A DNA stretch of 64,000 nucleotides from contig JADKDL010000002.1 of NCBI GenBank assembly GCA_016714605.1, positions 62,001-126,000 of the forward strand. The letters are read 5' to 3'. Below are positions 38,295-47,471 of this stretch, one piece after another. Numbering within the stretch: the first letter of the stretch is position 1; every line of letters begins with the position of its first letter. Under the pieces are notes generated by a model, which searched no databases, was not told the origin of the DNA, and saw only the letters and a list, made by a program, of their open reading frames with translations. The position numbers were made by a program, and so were the translations under genes. Source of the DNA: Bacteroidales bacterium (GTDB taxonomy: Bacteria > Bacteroidota > Bacteroidia > Bacteroidales > UBA1715).

Positions 38295-38849
38295 ATGTCA
38301 AGAGTAGGAAAATTACCGATAGTGTTACCTGATAAAGTTTCGGTAAATATAGAAAAGGATAATACTGTAATCGTTACAGGACCTTTAGGGCAACTAAAAA
38401 GAAAAGTTGATTCAGATATATCGATTAAAATTGAGGATAATTCAATTTTAGTTGAACGTCCAACAGAACAAAAACGTCATAAATCTCTTCATGGTTTATA
38501 TAGAGCACTTATTAATAATATGGTTGAAGGTGTGTCTAAGGGATTTTCTATTGAACAAGAGCTTGTAGGTGTTGGTTATAGAGTAACATGCCAAGGTCAA
38601 AATTTAGAATTAGCTTTAGGTTTTTCACATGCTATAATATTTCAATTACCAAGCGAGATTAAATGTGAAGCCAAAACAGAAAGAGGTAGCAATCCTAGTT
38701 TGAAGTTAACTTCTGTTGATAAACAGTTAGTTGGCCAAATAGCTGCCAAAATTAGAGCCATAAGACCTCCTGAACCATATAAAGGAAAAGGTATTAGATA
38801 TAGAGGAGAAGTGGTTCGTAGAAAAGCTGGTAAATCAGCTGGTAAATAA
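38295..38849 (+). CDS. rplF: 50S ribosomal protein L6
   Basis: 184 residues; two similar alpha/beta domains near the factor-binding site. MSRVGKLPIVLPDKVSVNIE, ALINNMVEGVSKGFSIEQEL and the C-terminal RPPEPYKGKGIRYRGEVVRR are diagnostic. 12 bp after rpsH. Confidence 0.97.
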   Translation: MSRVGKLPIVLPDKVSVNIEKDNTVIVTGPLGQLKRKVDSDISIKIEDNSILVERPTEQKRHKSLHGLYRALINNMVEGVSKGFSIEQELVGVGYRVTCQGQNLELALGFSHAIIFQLPSEIKCEAKTERGSNPSLKLTSVDKQLVGQIAAKIRAIRPPEPYKGKGIRYRGEVVRRKAGKSAGK

Positions 38850-38871
38850 TTTTAATTAGAGTAAAGGAATT

Positions 38872-39234
38872 ATGGCACTTACAAAATCAGAGAGAAGAAT
38901 CAGAATTAAGAGAAGAATTAAAAAAGTTATTTTAGGTTCTTCAGAAAGACCAAGAATGTCTGTTTACAGAAGTAATAAACAAATTTCTGTTCAACTTATA
39001 GATGATTTAAATGGAATAACACTCTTAAGCATGTCATCTTTAAATAAAGATGTTGTTGCTAAAGTACAAAATGTATCAGGTGTTGCACAAGCTGCAGTGG
39101 TTGGAGAAGAAATCGGTAAAAATGCGATTGCAAAAGGAATTACTTCAGTTGTATTTGATAGAAATGGATATCTATATCATGGAAGAGTTAAGTCTTTAGC
39201 TGAAGCAGCAAGAAATGCAGGTTTAAAATTTTAA
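38872..39234 (+). CDS. rplR: 50S ribosomal protein L18
   Basis: 120 residues; 5S rRNA binder. The basic N-terminus (RRIRIKRRIKKVILGSSERP) is followed by RMSVYRSNKQISVQLIDD and VVFDRNGYLYHGRVKSLAEA. Six bases before rpsE. Confidence 0.97.
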   Translation: MALTKSERRIRIKRRIKKVILGSSERPRMSVYRSNKQISVQLIDDLNGITLLSMSSLNKDVVAKVQNVSGVAQAAVVGEEIGKNAIAKGITSVVFDRNGYLYHGRVKSLAEAARNAGLKF

Positions 39235-39240
39235 GTAATT

Positions 39241-39759
39241 ATGGCAGATATAAACGTAAGAAAAGTTAGAACAACTGATATCGAACTTAAAGATAGATTA
39301 GTTGCTATAAATAGAGTTACTAAAGTAACTAAAGGTGGTAGAACATTTAGTTTTTCAGCTATTGTAGTAGTAGGCGATGAGAATGGTATTGTAGGATACG
39401 GACTCGGAAAAGCTAATGAAGTTACTGCTGCTATTGCTAAAGGTGTTGAAGATGCAAAGAAAAATCTAGTTAAAATACCAATTTATAAAGGAACAATTCC
39501 TCATGCTCAAACATCTAAATTTGGAGGTTCTGAAATTTTCATGAAACCTGCATCTCACGGTACTGGCGTTAAAGCTGGAGGAGCTATGAGATTTGTTTTA
39601 GAAAGTGTTGGTATTACTGATGTATTAGCAAAATCAAAAGGATCATCAAATCCGCATAACGTAGTTAAAGCTACAATGAAAGCTTTAGTTGAATTAAGAG
39701 ATGCCAGTTCTGTAGCACAGCTAAGAGGAATTGAAGTTTCAAAAGTTTTTAATGGATAA
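39241..39759 (+). CDS. rpsE: 30S ribosomal protein S5
   Basis: 172 residues; contributes to translational accuracy and mRNA unwinding. The double-stranded RNA-binding-like domain (LVAINRVTKVTKGGRTFSFS) and the signature GDENGIVGYGLGKANEVTAA are seen, then KSKGSSNPHNVVKATMKAL. Confidence 0.97.
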   Translation: MADINVRKVRTTDIELKDRLVAINRVTKVTKGGRTFSFSAIVVVGDENGIVGYGLGKANEVTAAIAKGVEDAKKNLVKIPIYKGTIPHAQTSKFGGSEIFMKPASHGTGVKAGGAMRFVLESVGITDVLAKSKGSSNPHNVVKATMKALVELRDASSVAQLRGIEVSKVFNG

Positions 39760-39776
39760 ATATTATACTGTTATTT

Positions 39777-39956
39777 ATGACTAAGATTATTGTAAAACAA
39801 GTAAAAAGTGTTATTAATAGACCTTCTGACCAAAAGAAAACTATGATAGCGTTAGGACTTAGAAAAATAGGTTCAATAAGTGAATTTGAAGCTACTCCTC
39901 AGATACTTGGTATGGTCAGAAAAGTTAATCATCTTGTAGAAACAAAAGAATTATAA
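39777..39956 (+). CDS. rpmD: 50S ribosomal protein L30
   Basis: A short gene of 59 residues (MTKIIVKQVKSVINRPSDQK ... LGMVRKVNHLVETKEL). VKSVINRPSDQKKTMIALGL is the L30 signature. It fills the space between rpsE and rplO in the standard order; both flanking gaps are short. Confidence 0.96.
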   Translation: MTKIIVKQVKSVINRPSDQKKTMIALGLRKIGSISEFEATPQILGMVRKVNHLVETKEL

Positions 39957-39962
39957 TTAGAT

Positions 39963-40409
39963 ATGGATTTGAGTTCATTAAGACCTGCAGAAGGTTCGAT
40001 AAAAAGGGAGAAAAGAATTGGTAGAGGACAAGGCTCTGGAAGAGGTGGAACTTCAACTAGAGGACACAAAGGTGCTAAATCAAGATCTGGATATAAAAGA
40101 AAAATAGGTTTTGAAGGTGGACAGATGCCTATCCAAAGAAGATTACCTAAATTTGGTTTCAAAAATATAAATAGAGTAGAGTATAAAGTTATTAATCTTT
40201 CTTCTTTAGAAGATATTTCTAAAAATTTGAGTATTGATAGTTTTAATATTAAAACATTTATTGAAACTGGTTTAGCTTCAAAAAATGATAAAGTAAAAAT
40301 CCTTGGTGATGGAGCTTTGTCTGTTAAATTAAATGTTATAGCTCATGCATTTTCAAAAAGTGCACAAACAGCTATTGAATCTAATGGAGGAACAGTAGAA
40401 AAAATTTAA
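39963..40409 (+). CDS. rplO: 50S ribosomal protein L15
   Basis: 148 residues. The Gly/Arg-rich N-terminal part (IGRGQGSGRGGTSTRGHKGA) penetrates the rRNA, followed by FEGGQMPIQRRLPKFGFKN. The C-terminal globular domain is complete. Four bases before secY. Confidence 0.97.
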   Translation: MDLSSLRPAEGSIKREKRIGRGQGSGRGGTSTRGHKGAKSRSGYKRKIGFEGGQMPIQRRLPKFGFKNINRVEYKVINLSSLEDISKNLSIDSFNIKTFIETGLASKNDKVKILGDGALSVKLNVIAHAFSKSAQTAIESNGGTVEKI

Positions 40410-40413
40410 GTAA

Positions 40414-41757
40414 ATGGAAAATTTTATTAATACTATTAAAAATATTTGGAAGATTGAAGAGCTAAGAACAAGAATTCTTACTACATTATCTCTAATACTT
40501 ATTTATAGATTAGGATCAGTAGTAGTTTTACCTGGAGTTGACCCTTCTCAATTGACCAATTTAAAAAGTCAAACATCTGATGGTTTATTAGGTTTGATAA
40601 ATATGTTCTCGGGTGGTGCTTTTGCTAATGCTTCGGTGTTTGCACTTGGAATTATGCCATATATCTCTGCTTCAATTGTAATCCAGTTATTAGGTATTGC
40701 TATACCATATTTCCAAAGATTACAAAAGGAAGGTGAAAGTGGCAGAAAAAAGATTACCCAAATTACAAGATTTTTAACAGTATTGATAACAGCAGCTCAA
40801 GCGCCAGGTTATCTTTCTAATCTTAAAACACAATTGCCTCCTGAAGCATTTGTTACTTCTAGTGCTTTATTTTGGACATCATCAATTATTATCTTAATTG
40901 CAGGAACAATGTTTGTTATGTGGTTAGGTGAAAGAATTACTGATAAAGGATTAGGAAATGGTATTTCATTGATAATAATGATAGGGATTATAGCAAGATT
41001 ACCTCAATCTATAGCTCTTGAATTTGGTACCCGACTTGATGGTGCTGGTGGATTAATAATGTTTTTAGTTGAAATAGCAATTCTACTTATAATAATTACA
41101 TTCTCAATACTTTTAATACAAGGTACCAGAAGAATTCCTGTACAGTATGCAAAGAGAATTGTTGGTAATAAACAATATGGAGGTGTAAGACAATATTTGC
41201 CTTTCAAAGTGAATTCTGCAGGTGTAATGCCAATTATATTCGCACAGGCAATTATGTTTATTCCAATTACTTTAGCTGGTTTTACTGGAGGCGATAATGT
41301 ATCGTGGTTTGTGTCATCATTTTCAGATTATACTGGGTTTGCATATAACATGACATTTGCAATTCTAATAATATTATTTACATATTTTTATACCGCAATT
41401 ACTATGAATCCTCAGCAAATTGCTGACGATTTAAAAAGAAATGAAGGTTTTATTCCTGGTATAAAGCCAGGTAAGAAAACAGCAGAATTTATTGATAATG
41501 TGATGTCTAGAATAACATTGCCAGGTTCAATTTTTCTAGCAATTGTGGCAATTTTACCTTCAATAGCAATGTTGATAGGTGTTAATAATCAGTTCGCACA
41601 ATTTTTTGGTGGAACTTCATTGCTTATCTTAGTTGGAGTTGTTTTAGATACTTTACAGCAAATTGAAACACATTTGCTTAATAGACATTATGACGGTTTA
41701 CTGAAGACAGGAAGAATAAAAGGAAGAACAGTGAATTACGGATCAACTTCAATATAA
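40414..41757 (+). CDS. secY: Preprotein translocase subunit SecY
   Basis: 447 residues with ten membrane helices; the protein-conducting channel of the Sec pathway in the inner membrane. GIMPYISASIVIQLL, GERITDKGLGNGISLIIMIG, the cytosolic loop QGTRRIPVQYAKR and NPQQIADDLKRNEGFIPGIK are hallmarks. infA follows after 4 bp; the map (methionine aminopeptidase) gene found here in many relatives is absent. Confidence 0.98.
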   Translation: MENFINTIKNIWKIEELRTRILTTLSLILIYRLGSVVVLPGVDPSQLTNLKSQTSDGLLGLINMFSGGAFANASVFALGIMPYISASIVIQLLGIAIPYFQRLQKEGESGRKKITQITRFLTVLITAAQAPGYLSNLKTQLPPEAFVTSSALFWTSSIIILIAGTMFVMWLGERITDKGLGNGISLIIMIGIIARLPQSIALEFGTRLDGAGGLIMFLVEIAILLIIITFSILLIQGTRRIPVQYAKRIVGNKQYGGVRQYLPFKVNSAGVMPIIFAQAIMFIPITLAGFTGGDNVSWFVSSFSDYTGFAYNMTFAILIILFTYFYTAITMNPQQIADDLKRNEGFIPGIKPGKKTAEFIDNVMSRITLPGSIFLAIVAILPSIAMLIGVNNQFAQFFGGTSLLILVGVVLDTLQQIETHLLNRHYDGLLKTGRIKGRTVNYGSTSI

Positions 41758-41761
41758 TTAA

Positions 41762-41980
41762 ATGGCAAAACAAGCATCAATAGAACAGGATGGTAAAATA
41801 GTTGAAGCTCTATCAAACGCAATGTTTAGAGTAGAGTTAGAAAATGGGCATGTAATTACAGCTCACATCTCTGGGAAAATGAGAATGCATTATATTAAAA
41901 TTTTACCTGGAGATAAAATTAAAGTGGAAATGTCTCCTTATGATTTAACCAAAGGAAGAATTACTTTTCGATATAAATAA
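41762..41980 (+). CDS. infA: Translation initiation factor IF-1
   Basis: 72 residues; S1-like OB fold that blocks the A site during initiation. MAKQASIEQDGKIVEALSNA, FRVELENGHVITAHISGKMR and the end YDLTKGRITFRYK are typical. Located between secY and rpmJ. Confidence 0.97.
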   Translation: MAKQASIEQDGKIVEALSNAMFRVELENGHVITAHISGKMRMHYIKILPGDKIKVEMSPYDLTKGRITFRYK

Positions 41981-41992
41981 TAATGTAAGGAA

Positions 41993-42109
41993 ATGAAAGT
42001 AAGAGCATCAGTAAAGAAAAGAAGTAGCGAGTGTAAAATTGTTAGACGTAAAGGAAAAATTTACGTTATCAATAAAAAAAATCCAAAATATAAGCAAAGA
42101 CAAGGATAA
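41993..42109 (+). CDS. rpmJ: 50S ribosomal protein L36, zinc-independent form
   Basis: A tiny gene of 38 residues: MKVRASVKKRSSECKIVRRK, then GKIYVINKKNPKYKQRQG. Of the four zinc ligands in classic L36 (three Cys, one His) only one cysteine remains, so this is the zinc-free version common in Bacteroidota. It is followed after about 36 bp by rpsM, with a promoter-like box in between. Confidence 0.96.
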   Translation: MKVRASVKKRSSECKIVRRKGKIYVINKKNPKYKQRQG

Positions 42110-42115
42110 TTTTAT

Positions 42116-42123
42116 TAATTTTG
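42116..42123 (+). promoter_or_regulatory. Internal promoter box before rpsM
   Basis: TAATTTTG (TAnnTTTG) is followed by CACC and lies 22 bp before the rpsM ATG. It could add transcription of the alpha segment (rpsM-rpsK-rpsD-rpoA-rplQ). No clear TTG at -33. Confidence 0.45.
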
Positions 42124-42145
42124 CACCAATTTTTAAAGTATTATT

Positions 42146-42523
42146 ATGGCTAGAATATCAGGTATTGATTTACCAAAAAACAAAAGAGGCGAGATCGGTT
42201 TAACTTATATATTTGGTATAGGGAAAAAAACATCTCAAAGAATATTAGATAAAGCTAATATTGATCGTAACGTAAAAGTTAGTGAGTGGAATGATGAGCA
42301 GATTACAAAGATTAGAACAATCATTAGTACTGAGCTTAAAGTTGAAGGAGAGTTACGATCTGAAGTACAATTGAATATCAAAAGATTAATGGATATTGGT
42401 TGTTACAGAGGCGTAAGACATAGAGTAGGCTTACCTGTTAGAGGACAGTCAACAAAGAATAATTCTCGTACAAGAAAAGGTAAAAAGAAAACTGTTGCTA
42501 ATAAGAAAAAAGCTACTAAATAA
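42146..42523 (+). CDS. rpsM: 30S ribosomal protein S13
   Basis: 125 residues; head protein that contacts the large subunit and P-site tRNA. MARISGIDLPKNKRGEIGLT, YIFGIGKKTSQRIL and the basic tail RGQSTKNNSRTRKGKKKTVA are conserved. First gene of the alpha segment. Confidence 0.97.
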   Translation: MARISGIDLPKNKRGEIGLTYIFGIGKKTSQRILDKANIDRNVKVSEWNDEQITKIRTIISTELKVEGELRSEVQLNIKRLMDIGCYRGVRHRVGLPVRGQSTKNNSRTRKGKKKTVANKKKATK

Positions 42524-42536
42524 TTGAAATTTTAAT

Positions 42537-42923
42537 ATGGCAAAAAAAGCAAAAAGTACTAAAAAAATTGTTAAGGTAGAATCTATTGGACAGGCGCATA
42601 TACATGCTTCTTTTAACAATATCATTGTTACATTAACAAATGGAGAAGGTCAAGTTATATCGTGGGCATCTGCAGGGAAGAAAGGTTTTAGAGGTTCAAA
42701 AAAGAATACACCTTACGCAGCGCAAGTTGCAGCTACTGAGTGTTCTAAAGAAGCTTTTGACTTAGGTTTAAGAAAAGTAAAAGTTTATGTAAAAGGTCCA
42801 GGGTCAGGCAGAGAGTCTGCAATTAGAACTATACATAATGCTGGGATTGAAGTAACAGAAATAGTAGACGTTACACCTCTACCACATAATGGATGTCGTC
42901 CACCAAAAAGAAGAAGAGTATAA
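42537..42923 (+). CDS. rpsK: 30S ribosomal protein S11
   Basis: 128 residues; forms part of the platform near the E-site mRNA. AHIHASFNNIIVTLTNGEGQ, SAGKKGFRGSKKNTPYAAQV and the C-terminal DVTPLPHNGCRPPKRRRV are diagnostic. Confidence 0.98.
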   Translation: MAKKAKSTKKIVKVESIGQAHIHASFNNIIVTLTNGEGQVISWASAGKKGFRGSKKNTPYAAQVAATECSKEAFDLGLRKVKVYVKGPGSGRESAIRTIHNAGIEVTEIVDVTPLPHNGCRPPKRRRV

Positions 42924-42940
42924 TTTGAAATATTTTATAA

Positions 42941-43549
42941 ATGGCTAGATATACAGGACCAAAATCAAAGATTGCTAGAAAGTTTGGAGATCCAATTTAT
43001 GGACCGGATAAAGTTCTAGATAAAAAAAATTATGCGCCAGGACAACATGGTGCTTCTAAAAGAAGAGGCAAAAAATCTGTCTATGGTGTTCAGCTTCAAG
43101 AAAAACAAAAAGCTAAATATACTTATGGTGTTCTTGAGAAGCAGTTCAGAAATCTGTTTCACCAAGCAACTCGTAAAAAAGGTATTACCGGTGAAATATT
43201 GCTTCAATTACTTGAGCAAAGATTAGATAATGTTGTTTTTAGATTAGGTTTATCACCAACAAGAAGTGGAGCTAGACAATTAGTATCCCACAAGCATGTA
43301 ATGGTAAACAGTGAATTGGTAAATATACCATCATTCTCTGTAAAACCAGGTGATGTAATTGAAATAAGAGAAAAATCAAAAGCTCTAGAAGTTATTGCAA
43401 ATTCTGTAGCTTCAAATAAAGTATCTAAATATTCTTGGTTAGAATTAGATTCATCAAATTTAATAGGTAAATTTATGAATGTACCAGAAAGATCAGAAAT
43501 TCCTGAGAATATAAAAGAACAATTAATAGTAGAATTGTATTCTAAATAA
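42941..43549 (+). CDS. rpsD: 30S ribosomal protein S4
   Basis: 202 residues; primary 16S rRNA binder and a known autoregulator in other bacteria. MARYTGPKSKIARKFGDPIY has no N-terminal zinc cysteines. The S4 RNA-binding domain RLDNVVFRLGLSPTRSGARQ ... VSHKHVMVN is clear. Confidence 0.97.
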   Translation: MARYTGPKSKIARKFGDPIYGPDKVLDKKNYAPGQHGASKRRGKKSVYGVQLQEKQKAKYTYGVLEKQFRNLFHQATRKKGITGEILLQLLEQRLDNVVFRLGLSPTRSGARQLVSHKHVMVNSELVNIPSFSVKPGDVIEIREKSKALEVIANSVASNKVSKYSWLELDSSNLIGKFMNVPERSEIPENIKEQLIVELYSK

Positions 43550-43568
43550 TAAATACTAGGAGCTTAAT

Positions 43569-44561
43569 ATGGCAATTTTAGCATTTCAAAAACCTGATAA
43601 GGTAATTATGCTTAGTTCTGATGATAAATTCGGTAAATTCGAATTTCGTCCATTAGAACCTGGTTATGGAATAACTGTAGGCAACGCTTTAAGGAGAGTT
43701 TTATTATCATCTCTTGAAGGTTATGCTATAACAAATATAAAAATTGAAGGTGTAGATCATGAATTTTCAACTATTAAAGGTGTAGTTGAGGATGTAACTG
43801 AAATTATTCTAAATCTTAAACAAATTCGATTCAAAAGAATTTCTGAAGAATTAGAATCTGAGAAGGTTACAGTAGTAATATCTGCCAAAGACCAGTTTGT
43901 TGCAGGTGATATTAATAATTTTCTAACCAATTTTAAAGTATTAAATGAAGATTTATTACTTTGCCACATGGAGAGTTCAATTAAACTCACAATTGATATG
44001 TGGATTGGTAAAGGTAGGGGATATGTGCCATCAGAAGAGAATAAAGCACATGAAAGTGAATTTGGTGTAATAGCTATAGATTCTATTTATACCCCTATTA
44101 AAAATGTTAAGTATGAAGTTGAAAATTTCAGGGTAGAACAAAAGACCGATTTCGAAAAGTTAATATTCGAAATTACAACTGATGGTTCTATACATCCTAA
44201 AGATGCTCTGAAAGAAGCTGCGAAAATTCTTATTTATCATTTCATGTTATTTTCTGACGAAAAAATTACAATTGACACAGAAGATAAGATGAATAATGAC
44301 GAGTTTGATGAAGAGATATTACATATGCGTCAGTTGTTGAAAACTAAGCTTGTAGATATGGATTTATCGGTAAGAGCTCTTAATTGCTTAAAAGCTGCAG
44401 ATGTTGAAACTCTAGGAGAACTTGTTACTTTCAATAAAAATGATTTGTTGAAATTCAGAAATTTTGGTAAAAAATCTCTGACTGAATTGGATGAATTATT
44501 ATCATCTCTGAATCTTAATTTTGGGATGGATATAGGTAAATATAAGTTAGAAAAAGATTAA
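43569..44561 (+). CDS. rpoA: DNA-directed RNA polymerase subunit alpha
   Basis: 330 residues. The alpha-NTD (FEFRPLEPGYGITVGNALRRVLLSSLEGYAI region, dimerisation and core assembly) spans about 1-230. The alpha-CTD (LVDMDLSVRALNCLKAADVETLGELV ... KFRNFGKKSLTELDELL) binds UP elements and activators. Intact, between rpsD and rplQ as usual. Confidence 0.98.
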   Translation: MAILAFQKPDKVIMLSSDDKFGKFEFRPLEPGYGITVGNALRRVLLSSLEGYAITNIKIEGVDHEFSTIKGVVEDVTEIILNLKQIRFKRISEELESEKVTVVISAKDQFVAGDINNFLTNFKVLNEDLLLCHMESSIKLTIDMWIGKGRGYVPSEENKAHESEFGVIAIDSIYTPIKNVKYEVENFRVEQKTDFEKLIFEITTDGSIHPKDALKEAAKILIYHFMLFSDEKITIDTEDKMNNDEFDEEILHMRQLLKTKLVDMDLSVRALNCLKAADVETLGELVTFNKNDLLKFRNFGKKSLTELDELLSSLNLNFGMDIGKYKLEKD

Positions 44562-44581
44562 GAATTGAAAAAGATATAATA

Positions 44582-45052
44582 ATGAGACACGGAAAGAAAA
44601 TAAATCATCTAGGTAGAACTAGTTCTCATAGAAAGGCGATGTTGTCAAATATGGCTACTTCTCTTATCTTGAATAAAAGAATTATTACTACAACAGCAAA
44701 AGCTAAATCTTTGAGAAAATATGTAGAGCCTTTGATTACAAAATCAAAAGATGATTCTACTCATTCGAGAAGAATTGTATTTAGTTATTTGCAGAGTAAA
44801 GAAGGTGTTACTGAATTGTTTAGAAATATTTCTGAAAAAATCAGTGACAGACCTGGAGGTTATACTAGAATAATCAAATTAGGTGCAAGACAAGGTGATA
44901 ATGCAGAAACTTGTATGATTGAATTAGTTGATTATAATACTGTTTACACAAAAGAAGTAAAAGTTAAATCAACTAAAACTACAAGAAGAAGCCGTGCAAA
45001 AGTTAAACCAGCTACTGCAAATTCTTCTGAAGGAAATACAGAAAATGTTTAG
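44582..45052 (+). CDS. rplQ: 50S ribosomal protein L17 with extended basic tail
   Basis: 156 residues. The core (MRHGKKINHLGRTSSHRKAM to CMIELVDYN) matches L17 of about 115-120 residues. A tail of some 35 residues rich in Lys, Thr and Ser follows, as often in Bacteroidota. Last gene of the cluster, with a strong terminator 47 bp downstream. Confidence 0.96.
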   Translation: MRHGKKINHLGRTSSHRKAMLSNMATSLILNKRIITTTAKAKSLRKYVEPLITKSKDDSTHSRRIVFSYLQSKEGVTELFRNISEKISDRPGGYTRIIKLGARQGDNAETCMIELVDYNTVYTKEVKVKSTKTTRRSRAKVKPATANSSEGNTENV

Positions 45053-45098
45053 AATTTATATAAATTTTAAATAAAAAATTGATTAAAAATCTTGATGT

Positions 45099-45135
45099 AA
45101 GGGATAAAGTTTTTAACTTTATCCCTTTTTTTATT
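45099..45135 (+). terminator. Rho-independent terminator closing the ribosomal cluster
   Basis: AAGGGATAAAGTT and AACTTTATCCCTT form a stem with a short T loop, followed by a T-rich stretch. It lies between rplQ and eno and argues that enolase has its own promoter. Confidence 0.9.
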
Positions 45136-45174
45136 TTTTATATTAGTATAAACTTTCAAATTAAAATAATAATT

Positions 45175-46461
45175 ATGGGACAAATTGTGAATGTGCATGC
45201 ACGTGAGATTATTGATTCAAGAGGAAATCCAACAATTGAATGTGAAGTTACCTTAGCATCTGGTTTTGTAGGTAGAGCAGCGGTTCCTTCTGGAGCATCT
45301 ACTGGAGAAAATGAAGCACTTGAATTAAGAGATGGTGACAAAAGTCGTTATTTAGGAAGAGGTGTTCTTAAAGCTGTTGATAATGTTAATAGCATTATAG
45401 CAAAAGAACTTATAGGCATGGATGCAATGGATCAAGTTGCTATTGATCAGAAAATGATTGAACTTGATGGTACTAAAACTAAAAAAAATCTTGGTGCTAA
45501 TGCTATGCTAGGAGTTTCTTTAGCAGTTGCTAAAGCTGCTGCTGAATTTCATGGCCTACCACTTTACAGATACATAGGTGGAGCTAATGCTAAAACGTTA
45601 CCTGTTCCAATGATGAACATTATTAATGGTGGTTCTCATTCTGATGCTCCTATTGCTTTTCAAGAATTTATGATTAGACCTGTTGGAGCTTGTTGCTTTA
45701 GAGAAGGTCTTAGAATGGGTGCTGAAGTATTTCATTCTTTGAAAAAAATATTGCATGATAAAGGTTTATCTACAGCTGTAGGTGACGAAGGCGGTTTTGC
45801 ACCAAATTTCAGCGGTGGTACTGAAGAAGCTCTTAATTCTATAATGACTGCAATTGAAAAAGCTGGTTACAAACCAGGTTCTGATGTAACTATTGCTTTA
45901 GATTGTGCTGCTTCTGAGTTTTTTAAAGGTGGTATTTATGATTATTCTTTATTTGAAGGAGCTAATGGTGCTAAAAGAACTTCAGCTCAACAAGCTGATT
46001 ATCTAGCTGAATTAATCTCTAAATATCCTATTGATTCTATTGAAGATGGTTGTGATGAGAATGATTGGGATGGTTGGAAATTGTTGACAGATAAAATTGG
46101 TAGCAAATGTCAACTTGTTGGTGACGATTTATTTGTTACTAATGTTGAGTTTTTACAAAAAGGTATTGAAATTGGTTGTGCTAATTCAATATTAATTAAA
46201 GTAAACCAAATAGGTACGCTTACAGAAACATTAAATGCTATTGAAATGGCTCATAGAGCTGGTTACACATCTGTAACTTCTCATAGATCTGGTGAAACTG
46301 AAGATTCTACTATTGCTGATATTGCAGTAGCTACAAATTCAGGTCAAATCAAAACTGGTTCAATGAGTAGATCTGATAGAATGGCTAAATATAACCAATT
46401 ATTAAGAATCGAAGAAGAATTGGGCGATTCTGCAATTTATGGTTACAAAAAAGTTAAATAG
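45175..46461 (+). CDS. eno: Enolase (phosphopyruvate hydratase)
   Basis: 428 residues from the ATG at 45175 (MGQIVNVHAREIIDSRGNPT). A longer ORF to 45079 runs backwards through the terminator and is not used. Glycolytic enzyme converting 2-phosphoglycerate to PEP. Seen: the SGAST loop, GDEGGFAPNF, metal ligands in ALDCAASEF, SIEDGCDENDW and VGDDLFVTN, the catalytic lysine in ILIKVNQIGTLTE, and SHRSGETEDSTIAD. It has its own terminator at 46484. Confidence 0.98.
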   Translation: MGQIVNVHAREIIDSRGNPTIECEVTLASGFVGRAAVPSGASTGENEALELRDGDKSRYLGRGVLKAVDNVNSIIAKELIGMDAMDQVAIDQKMIELDGTKTKKNLGANAMLGVSLAVAKAAAEFHGLPLYRYIGGANAKTLPVPMMNIINGGSHSDAPIAFQEFMIRPVGACCFREGLRMGAEVFHSLKKILHDKGLSTAVGDEGGFAPNFSGGTEEALNSIMTAIEKAGYKPGSDVTIALDCAASEFFKGGIYDYSLFEGANGAKRTSAQQADYLAELISKYPIDSIEDGCDENDWDGWKLLTDKIGSKCQLVGDDLFVTNVEFLQKGIEIGCANSILIKVNQIGTLTETLNAIEMAHRAGYTSVTSHRSGETEDSTIADIAVATNSGQIKTGSMSRSDRMAKYNQLLRIEEELGDSAIYGYKKVK

Positions 46462-46483
46462 TTAATGCTATTATAAATATTTT

Positions 46484-46510
46484 AAGGCAAGCGAAAGCTT
46501 GCCTTTTTTT
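46484..46510 (+). terminator. Rho-independent terminator after eno
   Basis: AAGGCAAGC-gaaa-GCTTGCCTT with a stable GAAA tetraloop, followed by seven T. Confidence 0.92.
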
Positions 46511-46782
46511 GTGTCTATACTATAGGTAAAATGTTTGTGAATAGAATATTATATATTAACTGACTGCTGATAATTTAAAAATTCTTAGCTTCAAAATCTT
46601 AGTAGAAGATTAATTGTTTTTATGTCTGTAAAAAGTAACTCATGAATATAATCATTTAAAATTAGAACAATATTTCGGTTTTAGTATGAATGTTTAAATA
46701 TATACAAATAATTGTGTAATTATTGTTTGAAATATTTTCGTTCTATTTGCATAGTTATTTAATATCATTTAAAACATTTTAT

Positions 46783-47160
46783 ATGAAAAAAATTAATTAT
46801 GTGTTTTTTACTTTATTTGTTGCTTTTATCGGACTTTTTTTTACTTCATGTGAGAAAGAACAAACTGAGACCAACATGATTGTAAGAAATTGGATTTTAG
46901 AGTCTAAAACCATTGCTGGCATTGATGTTGCAACTGATTGTGAGAAAAGTGCGAAATGGAACTTTAAAACTGATGGAACTTATGCAATTTATGATTCTTG
47001 TGATGAAACAAAAACCGGAGTGTGGTCATTGAATAATGATGCAACGACTCTGATATTGGATGATCTTACAGCTTATAAAGTTCTTGAAAACAGTCTGCTG
47101 GTGCTTGTAATTGAAATGCAAGTAGCTGATATAGGATTGGTAAAATGGTCTTTTAAGTAG
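46783..47160 (+). CDS. Lipocalin-like lipoprotein
   Basis: 125 residues from the ATG at 46783 (MKKINYVFFTLFVAFIGLFF). The ORF opens earlier at 46723 but with an unlikely N-terminus. A signal peptide with lipobox FTSC is followed by a small beta-rich domain: MIVRNWILESKTIAGIDV, KWNFKTDGTYAIYDSCDETKTGVWSLN and a final VKWSFK. The W-x-L-x...F-x-x-DGTY...G-x-W pattern is that of lipocalin-like (DUF4923/lipocalin_4-type) lipoproteins of Bacteroidota. Ligand unknown. Terminator immediately downstream. Confidence 0.7.
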   Translation: MKKINYVFFTLFVAFIGLFFTSCEKEQTETNMIVRNWILESKTIAGIDVATDCEKSAKWNFKTDGTYAIYDSCDETKTGVWSLNNDATTLILDDLTAYKVLENSLLVLVIEMQVADIGLVKWSFK

Positions 47161-47171
47161 TTGCTTGATAT

Positions 47172-47196
47172 AGGAGACGAAAGTCTCCTTTTTTGT
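47172..47196 (+). terminator. Rho-independent terminator after the lipoprotein gene
   Basis: AGGAGAC-gaaa-GTCTCCT with six T, 12 bp after the stop. Confidence 0.9.
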
Positions 47197-47471
47197 TTAA
47201 TATAAATGCAAATTTATTTTTAGGGTGTTTACCCTACGAGCATGAAGGAGAAAAATTAATAACGCATATAATCCTTAGATTAAATCAATGTTTATAAAGA
47301 TTTTCCATTAGTGAAGACACTTTTTAAACACGGTTTTCTGAGATTTTTTTGGTTTTATCAAGTATATCTTTGTGAATTAAAATTAACTTTTATTGTTTTT
47401 TTTGACTTTCAATTTTAATCGTAATAGATCAAAAAATATTGTATTCTTTACATAGAATCTATAACGGTTTT

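Noticed and set aside
28140..45135. Programmed frameshifting as the explanation for rpsH and fusA
   Set aside because: Sites differ in sequence, lack a common slippery heptamer plus pseudoknot, and these families are not known to use recoding.
45079..45174. The 32-residue N-terminal extension of enolase
   Set aside because: It begins with a non-ATG codon and crosses the rplQ terminator hairpin; the family start MGQIVNVHAREIIDSRGNP is at 45175.
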